Part shown: one piece after another, positions 41,783 to 51,861 of the stretch
Layout of the letters: each line of letters begins with the position of its first letter
Position numbering within the stretch: the first letter of the stretch is position 1
NCBI GenBank assembly: GCA_030169165.1
Contig: CM058045.1
Coordinates: forward strand, 48,107,493-48,171,492
Length of the DNA: 64,000 nt
Source of the DNA: Centaurea solstitialis
Lineage: Eukaryota; Streptophyta; Magnoliopsida; Asterales; Asteraceae
Direction: 5' to 3'
Notes under the pieces: model-generated
Databases searched by the model: none
The model's input: only the letters and a program-made list of their open reading frames with translations
What the model was told of the DNA's origin: nothing
Made by a program: the position numbers and the translations under genes

Positions 41783-44154
41783 CGTTTTCAGAGTTATATC
41801 GCTACAAATTGGAAATCACAACAAAATGTATCAAAAAAACTTGAATTCATAGACATATAGATATAAAGAAAATCTTGAAATCATTTTTCTTGCTTTCAAA
41901 GAAAGTTAATCTCTTTTTACTTCAAATATTGACACAAATTGCTTCATTGTGAATCAAAACCCAATTATCAGATTGTAAATCTGAAAATTAAAAAAAATTA
42001 AAAAAAATTCAAGAACCCTAAAAACTGAATTTGTGATTCTTTTCATGAATTGGTTTAAAATTGAACAAAACCCCCAAATTATTTCCTAAAACTTATGCAC
42101 AAATAATGCCCATGAGAATAACCCTAAACCCAGTTAAGAACAAATACTTATGCAATGACTTATATTAAAATATTAAAAACAAAACTACTTATGTATACAA
42201 GTACACACAGATATAAATATATATATATATATATACAGATACACACACACAAACACATACACAGAGATTTGTGTTTTGCTGTTTGTATTGTTAGATCAGC
42301 ATCAAACTCAGCAAAAAAGTTCATCAAATTAGACCTAGATATGAATATATATATATATATATATATATATCTTTCAGAAATTAAGAAACATAATCTTTAT
42401 GAAATAAATGGATAAATTCAATTCATGAGATGGTAAAGCTGTAATCTTTATCGAATCCCAGATTCAAAAACACCCCATTTCTATTAAAATCAAACAAAAA
42501 TAAAAATAAACAAGAAATAAAAAATTCAAGAAATTGGTGAAAGAAGTTGAAAAATCAAGATCTAAAAGAGCTAATTAAGAAAAACAAGCTGACCTGGTAA
42601 AAGAATTGATCTTTTCTTGCTGTTTGATTATTCCAATTTCTTGATCTTGGTGGGTCTAATCTAAAACAACCCAAATTAGAAAACCCACAAATCTTTTTTC
42701 CAAGATATGTGAAACCTGTTGAGAATTTGTGAGATTTGTGCAGAAGAAACCCTAGAAATAATATTGAGAGAGAAAGAAGGATTTAAAGAGTAATAGTACT
42801 CTGTGCATTTAGGAAGCAGATGTCTAATTGTTTTTGTGTTTTTAAGAGAGAGAAAGAGAGAAAGAATTCAAGTAGTCAAACCAATCAAAAGGGAAGATGT
42901 CATTATTGTTATCACTTTGTATACAACATAAATGGATTTACTCACTTAACTTTGACTATTTTGTCCTCCACACTTTGATCACCACAAAAAAGGAAAAATC
43001 TTTTTTCTTTATCCAATTTCACATTTTTGACCTTCGTTTTCATCTCTTGAATTGCGTGTACGATTATGGTATTTGGCATTTTCTACGAAATTAATTATGA
43101 GCATTATTCACATGGCATGATTCCAGTAAATTTAGGCATTTTCATACACATTTGTTACTATTAAATGGAATGGTTTTACCAAAAACAAAAGAAATTGGTG
43201 GGTATTTATGGGTGGAAAGATTTAATTAATAATAAATTATAAGGATTCTTGATAATTTGTGGATAATTTATCAATAATCATCGACAAAAGAAACTGGTGG
43301 GTAATTATGGGCAGTTTCTTGGATCCCTACGAGCAGAGGATGATTAAATCCGCTACGTCCAGCCTTCGTCCTACTTTAGATCGTCCTAGAAATAACTACT
43401 TATTTCGAAATTTAAATTTCATATTTTAAGTCAAAGAAGAATCAAAAGCAACAAAATTAGTCAAATTTCTTAATTTCCGTACTTCAACAAATGTAAAAGA
43501 ATTTTCTTTTTTTGGTTTGTATCTATTTTGTCAGTGACATGTATATCATTTATAAATTTATTTTATAATATTAGTCACATACAAAATTTACGTATCAAAA
43601 TAAACTGTCATTAGTTTGAATTGAAAATCAATCTATTGCATAAAATAAATATGGAATTACAATACTAACAATAATAAAATTAATAAGTGCGATCTCAAAA
43701 AAGATGAATTTGTGTTATAAGTAATTAAGTATTAGAAATATAGGAGTTAGTGAGGGTTGGTAGATAAAGGGTAGTTTGGTCATTATAGGAGGGAATGAAG
43801 ATAAAGAAAAATCAAAAAAGAGAAAGGGCAATATGGTAATTTAAACAAGGGAACAAGTAGTATCTCGATATTCAACGAAGAGGGGCCTCGATTGAAGTGA
43901 CGCCTCAGTCAAACTTTGGACCATATAATAGCTGGTGGGCCATCTTCCATTCTATATTTATTCTCATTTTTTAATTAATATAATATAGTAAACAATTAAA
44001 ATATTTTTGATCGAAAAGGAAATGTAATAGATTTTTACTTTTCTCCAGATCCTTTCTTTACCAGATTTAAACCAAATAAAATTTATTGGATTTAATGTTT
44101 AATAAATTAACTGTTTTGTCGAATATATTCAAATAATTTCTTTGAAATGGTAAA
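41783..44154. other. 5' region of the pseudokinase gene and A/T-rich spacer
   Basis: 41783-42800 should contain the 5' UTR and promoter of the minus-strand gene: (AT)n and (AC)n microsatellites at 42218-42262 and 42347-42371, and GAGAGAAAG tracts at 42767-42780 and 42846-42866. A CCTGG/TACCAG junction at 42590-42600 may be a UTR splice site. From 42880 to 44154 I see only A/T-rich sequence. Confidence 0.45.
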
Positions 44155-45348
44155 GGGAGGTAATCTACACAAGAAAAGTTTTAACCATCCACAACAAATT
44201 TATATTAATAGCCAATTATATCCTTTCTTATTTTAGTACACTTTTCATCTAACTCCTTTACTTTAAATTATGTTTTTTCAAGCACCTACACTATCCCCAA
44301 TTTTAATGTTCATTTTTTTATTTTTTTTATTTTTAAACTTAAATATTTATGTTCAACGGATCTTTAATTTTTTTTTTCTAAACTTTTTTTTGTCTTTTTT
44401 ATTTCTAAGTTTTAACCTTTTATATTTTTTACTTTTTATTCATTAATTTTCATGTTTCACTTTTTTATCTATTATTTTTATTTTGAGCTTTAAAACGTGC
44501 ACGATCCACTTTTCTTCTTGAGTTAATTTTAGCAGAAAAACATTAAACTCAACTCATTGTATAATGTTGCTAGAAAGTTATAATGACACCAAAACAACTT
44601 AACTCCATTGCTTTCTAAATTAATTTGACACGTTTTTTTCTAAATTAATTTTCCAAAAAAACAATGAAGGGGATGAAGAAAGCAATTTAATCGATTAAAA
44701 TGTATTTCCAAACTTTCAGATGACTATGCATCTTTTGAGTTGCATGATTAATTTTAGGTGAACTTTTAAATTTTTTCTCTTAGAACTAATGATTTATATT
44801 TGCAAACATATTTTTTTTTTCTATTTTTCATTTTGGAACGTTATTTCGTTTTTTATTTTTGTTTGTAATTTTCTGCATGAAATATAATTGGAATGGAGTT
44901 AAGTTGTTTTGGTGTCATTGTAACTTTCTAGCAACATTATACAATGAGTTGAGTTTAATTGTTTTTCTGCTAAAATTAACTCAAGAAGAAAAGTGGATCG
45001 TGCACGTTTTTAAAGCTCAAAATAAAAATAATAGATAAAAAAGTGAAACATGAAAATTAATGAATAAAAAATAAAAATAAAAAAACTTTAAATCTTAGAA
45101 ATACAAAAAGACAAAAAAAAATAAGAAAAAAAAATTAAAGATCCGGTGACCTTAAATATTTAAAGTTTAAAAATAAAAAATATAAAAAATAAACATTAAA
45201 ATTGGGGATAGTGTAGGGGCTTGAAAAAAACATAATTTAAAAGTAAAGAAGTTAAGTGAAAAGTGTACTAAAATAAGAAAGGGTATAATTGACTATTAAT
45301 ATAAATTTGTTGTGGATGGTTAAAATTTGTTGTGTAGGATCATCTCCC
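44155..45348. mobile_element. foldback MULE (1.19 kb) with arms of about 450 bases
   Basis: GGGAGGTAATCTACACAA at the left pairs with TTGTGTAGGATCATCTCCC at the right. The arms remain complementary inward through CACCTACACTATCCCCAATT to AACTCAACTCATTGTATAAT near 44560 and its partner near 44945, leaving a loop of about 290 bases. A 9-bp flank repeat AATGG(T/C)AAA (44146-44154, 45349-45357) has one mismatch. No ORF. Confidence 0.85.
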
Positions 45349-45469
45349 AATGGCAAAAGGTGATATTGTGAAATTTTTATAGGAAAATTTGTTACGATTT
45401 CTATAAAAACAGAGAAAATACGAAAGAGATTGAAAAATCCTATAATTGCATAAATAGAAAGGGTTTAAA

Positions 45470-46030
45470 TTTTAGGTTATGTTTGACAAAAATAAACTAG
45501 TTTATAAGTTAGTATATATATATATATATATGGATTGAGCATAAGTTAATTTATTGAAACACTACTTGAAGAAGTAGTTTTCAAGAGTTTTTGTAGTATT
45601 TTTCAATTATACTCTTATTAATATTAAATTATATACTTCAAAATATTTTTTTGGTCGTTTTACATACTCATAAACAAATTTTTTCAAAAATAATTTAATC
45701 TTAAACTACCTTATCAGCTACTAGCTAGTTTTTCAACTAGTAGCTAGCTTATGAACAAGTTATGTTTAGCAAAAACTAGTTTATAAGTATGTAAAATGAT
45801 TAAAAAATATATATATTAGGATATAATAATTAAATAACAGTATAATTGAAAAAAACTTATAAAAAGCTAGTTTTAAGTAGTTTATAAAAAAAACTAGCTT
45901 ATAAACTGTTTTTTTTGTCCATCTAAATATGTACACAAAAAATAAGACAACTTGTATTTATTAAACAGCGTCAGTTAACAGTTAGCTTATCAGCTAAGTG
46001 TGTCAAATAATAGTTGTTATAAAAGCTAAA
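45470..46030. mobile_element. TIR-like non-autonomous element(s), GTTTGACAAAAATAA family
   Basis: Begins GTTATGTTTGACAAAAATAA. A similar sequence recurs at 45758 (GTTATGTTTAGCAAAAACTA), and an inverted end AAGTGTGTCAAATAATAG is near 45998. It is rich in AAACTAGTTTATAAG and its complement. Boundaries uncertain; possibly two nested copies. Confidence 0.45.
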
Positions 46031-46229
46031 TGTAAAAGCATGAACAAATTATATTATTAGAAAATTTAATAACACAATTAATATTGAAATTTTAAAATAG
46101 AGATATTATCAAAGTTGAATGTAACTTTTTTGAAATTTTGACCCATAGGCATTTTGAAAACTTATATAAAGTAGTTTTCCATAATCTCACGTATGTATAA
46201 AATAGTTTATGCTTTAAAAGATAGATTCA

Positions 46230-46602
46230 GGGGGTGTTTGGTTCATTTCAGGGAATGGGAATGAAAATGAAAATGGGAATGTAGGAGAATGGGAATAGGA
46301 ATGAGCATTGCATTGATGTTGTTTGGTTAACCCACTATAATCAATGAAAAATTGCTTCATATTGAAAAAATATGTTTTTCCAACTTGGAAATACAAAAGA
46401 TATTTCATTTAACATCCATAGATGGAACAATAGGTGGAAAAAAGAACCAAGTAGAAATAAAAATTTCATTCCCCCCAATTTGGTCAGGATTGGAAATTAA
46501 TGGATCTGCAGGAATGATTCCATTATATAATATCAAACCAAACAGCAGTTTTCATTATCATTCTCATTCCTGACTGCTCAATACCCCCAACCAAACGCCC
46601 CC
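46230..46602. mobile_element. PIF/Harbinger-like MITE (373 bp)
   Basis: Left end GGGGGTGTTTGGTT pairs with right end AACCAAACGCCCCC, and subterminal GAATGGGAATGAAAATG pairs with CATTATCATTCTCATTCC. The 3-bp flank TCA is on both sides (46227-46229, 46603-46605). The insert in the middle has no domain I recognise. Confidence 0.7.
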
Positions 46603-46611
46603 TCAATAAAC

Positions 46612-46985
46612 TCCAAGGGTGTGATTGGCAAAAATAAGTTAGATTATAAGCTAGTTCATCCAAAAATGTATTAGAAGCTAGCTTATAAGTTAACTTTTTT
46701 AAACGCTACTTTGAGTAGCTTATGGGGAGCTTATTATAGTTTTTTTCAATTATACCCTTATTAATATTAATTATCAAATTCAAATATACAATTTTTTGGT
46801 CATTTTACATACTCATAAGCTAGTTTTTGCCAAACATAATTTGTTCATAAGCTAGCTTATCAGCTACTAGCAAGCTTATCAATCAACAGATAGCTTATCA
46901 GCTATCAGCTACCAGCTAGCTTATCAGCTACCAGCTAGCTTATCAGCTACCAGCTAGCTTATCAGCTAGTTTGTCAAACATAAAA
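46612..46985. mobile_element. TIR-like element related to 45470-46030
   Basis: Left end GTGTGATTGGCAAAAATAAG and right end CTAGTTTGTCAAACATAAAA are inverted relatives. It includes GCTAGCTTATAAG and a short tandem array. Confidence 0.45.
46861..46970. repeat. 19-bp tandem repeat (TAGCTTATCAGCTACCAGC)
   Basis: Three exact and two or more partial copies, inside the TIR-like element. Confidence 0.85.
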
Positions 46986-47432
46986 AATAAGAATGTAAAT
47001 GAGTCAAGTTATTTTAGCTATTTAAGCTCGGATCATTAAAAGTTTTAAATAAGCTCAAGCTAGATTAAAACTCATTTAATATGAGCCAACCTCGAGCTCC
47101 AAAAAGTGGGCTCGTTTACGCTCGTAAGGCTAAACAAGCTCAATATATAATATAATATATATTTTATATGTTTAATTTTTAGTATTTATTTATATATATA
47201 TATATAGCATTTTAATAAAATATCAAAGTAATACATGAGGCTAAACAAGCTTAGCTTAAACAAACCTAAACAAACCGAGTCTGAGCTTCATAAATCTTAA
47301 AAGAGCCGAACTCGAGCTCAACATCGGGAACTTAAATGAACCGAACCCGAGCCCGAGGTTATAAAAAGCTTAAACGAGCCCGGCTTGATAAGTGTTTGGC
47401 TTGGCTCGGCTTTACTAGTTTACATCCCTAGA
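46986..47432. mobile_element. AGCTCGAGCT-rich dispersed element
   Basis: Bounded by AATGTAAATGAG on the left and TAGTTTACATCCCTA on the right, with CCTCGAGCTC, GAGCTCAACATCGGG and GGCTTGGCTCGGCTTTAC inside. The end TTTACATCCCTA and its inverse are common on small plant DNA transposons. No TSD determined. Confidence 0.45.
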
Positions 47433-48390
47433 AAAAATTTAAGTTGTAGTTTTTTATTTAAGTTTTATATATGATATATTTACCCATATGTATATTTGTA
47501 AAAGAAAATGTGCTGTTATTTAAAAAATTAACGGGATTTCTATTAATTTAATTTATGTAGTTTACGATACATGTTAATTAACAACAAACAAACTATAATC
47601 CAACACAGACATTACCATTTAAAACGAAAGATATGTGAAAAATGACAATTAACTTTTGTTAAATAGACAAATTTGGTCACTAGAAATTTAAAATTTGTTA
47701 CTAATAAATAGTTGAACTTTACAAAGCTTTTATTTAAAATTAATATGAACTAAGTTGTTTGTCGATTTATTAAAACATAATAAATTAGAAAAAACAACGA
47801 CAACAAACTTTTTCTAATAGGTCACCAAAAGTTTGAAATTTATTAAACAAAATGGTTGAGCATTACAACTTATTTATTTAATCAATATGAATAAGTTGTT
47901 TCTCATTAACTATTCATATTAAATACAAATAATGATGATCAACTTGGTCATTGCTACACTAAATAAAACATTCAACAAAATTAGTGAATATAATTTAGTG
48001 ATTTTTAAACTTCTATAACAAAATTAAAAATATAGATCACAGGCTATGTTATTTTCAATCTCAACTAAAAATTATGATTTTAAGTTTAAAGCAATAAGCA
48101 AAGAATTGATGTTCCTCTGGTTTTACATATAATCACTATTTGTCAATTTCCTTAAATTGATAACGTGTCGATTCAATATTCAATTCAACTTGTCTAGAAA
48201 GATTTTGAATTGTAGATTTATTTAGTTGTTGTTCATCATACATGTCTAGAAGGGATGTATTTTAAAAATCACAGTCTTTGCGGAGGTGGATTGTTTGAAT
48301 GGTAAGGATTGTCTTTTTTATTTTCAATTGGCTAATTCGAATTCGATCATGGGTATTTTTGGTTTGTCATGGTTTATGATTATGATTTAT
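47433..48390. other. A/T-rich spacer
   Basis: No gene or clear repeat seen. The 119-codon ORF from 48286 is a shadow of the rDNA fragment that follows. Confidence 0.55.
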
Positions 48391-48561
48391 AAAAAGCTCG
48401 TAGTTGGACTTTGGGTTGGGTCGGCCGGTCTGCCTTCAGGTGTGCACCGGTTTACTCGTCCCTTTTGTCGGCGATGCGCTCCTGGCCTTAATTGGTCGGG
48501 TCGTGCCTCCGGCGCTGTTACTTTGAAGAAATTAGAGTGCTCAAAGCAAGCCTACACTCTG
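48391..48561 (+). pseudogene. 18S rRNA gene fragment (about 170 bp, V4 region)
   Basis: AAAAAGCTCGTAGTTGGA, TTGGGTTGGGTCGGCCGGTC, GTGTGCACCGGT, GGCGATGCGCTCCTGG, GGCGCTGTTACTTTGAAGAA and TAGAGTGCTCAAAGCAAGCC follow plant 18S rRNA in order. A few substitutions (e.g. CTACACTCTG where CTACGCTCTG is expected) mark it as a pseudocopy. No other rDNA surrounds it. The right end merges into a retrotransposon primer-binding site. Confidence 0.9.
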
Positions 48562-48569
48562 ATACCAAT
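48557..48569 (-). other. primer-binding site (tRNA-Met) overlapping the 18S fragment
   Basis: Minus strand TTGGTATCAGAGTG. Its CAGAG end is shared with the last bases (CTCTG) of the rDNA fragment. Confidence 0.7.
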
Positions 48570-48842
48570 TGTGGGTGCCAAATCAATCAAATCAAGAACA
48601 CTTAGATATTGTGATGTATATGCTAGGTACAAAGAGTTAGGATAAATTGCATTCCATTCAAGTGATTAGGAATCAAGAAGTACAAATGAAGAGATTAACA
48701 CCTATTTATACTAAGGTTCTAATGGACTAGGCTTTAAAAATTGAATGGGCCTAAACACTTGGGCCTTTAATTGCAAATTACATAAATGACAACTAAGTTT
48801 AGGAAATTACAAAATTGACACAACTAACAAATATTTCTAACA
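48570..48842 (-). mobile_element. isolated 273-bp LTR, minus orientation
   Basis: Minus strand TGTTAGAAATATTTG...TTTGGCACCCACA, with a TATAAATAGG motif inside, followed by the tRNA-Met PBS. Only the LTR and PBS of the element are present; the internal domain is replaced by 18S rDNA. Confidence 0.72.
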
Positions 48843-49195
48843 CATAGTAATGGATCTGATCGATTTGTCGTCACTTGGTTAATAAAATTTAAGTCGATGA
48901 AATATTGATTTAGAAAGATATTATTTACGTCTTAAAATAAATGCTTACAACATGTGTTAATCGTAGGGGCAGATGGCAATGAAGTTTAAACGAAAGATTC
49001 TCAATCAAAAATCTAAAAGCATTCGTTAAAGAAAAATGTAAACCAAAAACTTAGTGGCATTCATGTCCACATACAATTTGTTGATTTTGGCCAATGAAAT
49101 CAACAATCAGCACCCCCTGTGCGCGCAGGTAGATGTTGGAGTAAAATCATGCATAGTAGCTTGTAGGCTTATCTCCACTCCATGGTTATAAACTA
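48843..49195. other. spacer
   Basis: A/T-rich, nothing recognised. Confidence 0.5.
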
Positions 49196-50198
49196 GGACT
49201 ATCTTCACCAAAATGTATCCAACTATACCCGTATTCCTATTGTGTGTACCCAACTTCAAAATGGGTTATTGTGTGTACTAAACTTTCAATTTGGTTTATT
49301 GTATGTAGTAGTTTACCTGGTAACCTGTTTATGCTGATGTGTATCAGGTTATTGCATACGTGGCATTTGACTTTTACCTAAAAAATGTGTTGACCATAGG
49401 AAATTAAGTTCATCTTCTTCATTTGAGTAAAGATAGAACTTGCAAAAAACCCTAAAACCATTTCAAAAATGGTGATTGCAAGAATTTGCCCGAAATTCAC
49501 CCAGATCTTCTTCTTCTTCTTCTTCATGCAGCTTGTTGTTGTTCTTCATGAATAGATTTCGATTTCCCTAATTAGATCTCGTTTTTTGTAATTTGGGTTT
49601 TATGTGGATTAGTGTATCGTTTTTCGTATATCATTTTTCGTAATCTGGGTTTTATATGGATTTCGATTTCGATTTATGTGATATGTGGGGATGACTTCGA
49701 TTTCCAGATCTGTGGATTTTGATCAGGTTCAATTTTGGGTGTAAAATAAGAAGATGGAGATGAGTTTAGAAAGATTTGGGTTCAATTTAGGGTTCAATAA
49801 GAAGATGGAGATGAATTTAGGGTTCAATTTAGGGTTCTTGAGGGTTCAATAACAAGATGGACATGAATTTAGGGTTTAATTTAGGGTTCAATTTTGATCA
49901 GGTTCAATTTTGGGTTTTTCAAAATTAGGGTTCTTGTTTTCAAATTAGGGTGCTTGATTTTAGAAATGGAGAAGAAGATGACTAACCCACGTGGCACCCA
50001 CATGGCATCCACATGGCACCCACATGGCATCCACATAAACAATTTTTGAAATAGGTGACTAGCTAAGGGTTTAGGAGGTAAAATGGATGACACAATAAAC
50101 CAAATTGAAAGTTTAGTACACACAATAACCCATTTTGAAGTTGGGTACACACAATAAGAATACGGGTATAGTTGGATACATTTTGATGAAGATAGTCC
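49196..50198. mobile_element. non-autonomous MULE (1.0 kb) with perfect 9-bp TSD
   Basis: GGACTATCTTCACCAAAATG at the left pairs with CATTTTGATGAAGATAGTCC at the right, and the pairing continues for about 110 bases. TATAAACTA flanks both sides (49187-49195, 50199-50207). Inside are repeated GGTTCAATTTAGGGTTC and GGCACCCACATGGCATCCAC blocks; the predicted short ORF is not supported. Confidence 0.85.
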
Positions 50199-50207
50199 TA
50201 TAAACTA

Positions 50208-50998
50208 CTCTCCAATTTATCCTTCCCACTTAGTTTTTTCCAATTTTTCATTCCAAGTACTCATTTTGAGTATCAATATTTCATTCACACATACTTCATT
50301 TTGGACACATAATATGTCGATTCGAAGCTCTCATATAAGAGAACATAAAACCTCTAAGTATTAATTATATATAACACATGCATATAATTAAATGTGTCCA
50401 AAGTTTACAAGAAAAACCATTATTTTTACTAAAATTTTCAATAGATCGAGCAGTACTTGGTGACATGTACACCGGTAAAATAGATATGTGATAAGTTCCT
50501 TCTTTGGTGGAGCATGAGCAATGATTTGGGAGACTTAATCAAGGAACTTTTGTGTTATCAAGGGGGTGAGGTATCTTCACCTTGGTTGAAATAGATTATC
50601 TAGGCTTACATTTGGGCCACCTGTTTCTAGATTTGGAGTCGTCGTAATAGCATAATCTTCAAATAATCATTGGTTCCGATTTAGATTCACTTCTCCGAGA
50701 TGCAGGTCTGAGTTTTCAAGTGGATATCAAGACATCACAAAAAATGATCCATTTTGTGGGGATTGTGGATTGAAAAGCCAATTATACTATCTTCCAATGA
50801 GTGGAGTGATTCATAATTGTCATCATTGCTTGTTGTTTGGCTAATGGCTATTGGTTGCCATGTTTTCGATATTAAGGTTGAGTGGACTACTTGTTACTGG
50901 TTTTGTTTTTTAGAGGGGTTATTGTTAGCATTATGTGCATAAGTTGACAAACCGTTTGATCGCACATCCAACGTTATAAGTCACTTGAGGGTCACACC
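50208..50998. other. spacer before the outer retrotransposon
   Basis: No intact gene. Sequence such as TTTGATCGCACATCCAACG just before 50999 could be older LTR material, unproven. Confidence 0.4.
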
Positions 50999-51847
50999 TG
51001 TGAGGACCTATAATTCGGATAGTAAATTAACCCCAGTTTGGAGAGTTTAGTTTTATAATAGTGGATTATAAAACTGTTGGGTGTTTTCTGTATAAACCCC
51101 AAAGTTAAAGGTTTCTGATAATTAATTACAGGTTATATATTTATTAGTTAAATAAATATATAAGTTAATTAATTAGTTTATAATTATCTAGAAATAATTA
51201 TATGAAAATATAATTATGGTAAATATTCTATCTTGGAAAGAAAGAAAGAATAAGATAATTATGGAAATTATTCTTTCTTAGAGAGAAAGAAAGAATAAAG
51301 ATAATTATGGAAATTATTCTTTCTTAGAGAGAAAGAAAGAATATGGAAGCAATCTAGTATATGGAATTTATTCATATAAATAGATGTGCTAGGCTATGAT
51401 TATTCATACAACTAATTCAATCAACCAAGAAACCTTTCTCTCTCCTCTCTCTCTCTCTTCGTCGATCTCACCAAGAAAGAATCCAGATCCGGTTTCGTTT
51501 CTGATTGATCGTGTTCTTCGCGTACCGTTTGTTCGTGAAGCATTCCGGGGTTAGATCCAGCTAGAGGGAATTCCGTTTGGTCGTTTACGGGTGGATCTAT
51601 CTCAAGCAATCCAGGTAATAACCCTAAACCTACATATTAACTGTAATAAGATAAACAAATAAGATCTGTGATGTTTTCGGGATTTTAATCGTTATTGCTT
51701 CCGCTTAATCAAACCAGTTAGGTTTGATTGTTAAACCTTTGGAACAGTTTGTTTCATGTGGTTTTGTCGTGTGTCTCGACCAGTTAGGTTTGAGATCACG
51801 GTTTTTCTCGTGTCAGTTTGATACGAGGATCGCACAAAATCCCAACA
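50999..51847 (+). repeat. 5' LTR of the outer copia retrotransposon (+)
   Basis: TGTGAGGACC...AATCCCAACA, followed by a base and the tRNA-Met PBS. It holds a tandem duplication (GATAATTATGGAAATTATTC, 51254-51345) and a TATA-like CATATAAATAG at 51374-51384. The 3' LTR is beyond the window, so the left edge rests on the TG dinucleotide and is less certain. Confidence 0.65.
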
Positions 51848-51848
51848 G

Positions 51849-51861
51849 TGGTATCAGAGCC
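51849..51861 (+). other. primer-binding site of the outer element
   Basis: TGGTATCAGAGCC, complementary to initiator tRNA-Met, one base after the LTR. Confidence 0.85.

Noticed and set aside
48286..48645. 119-codon protein ORF
   Set aside because: Most of it is translated 18S rDNA and LTR sequence.
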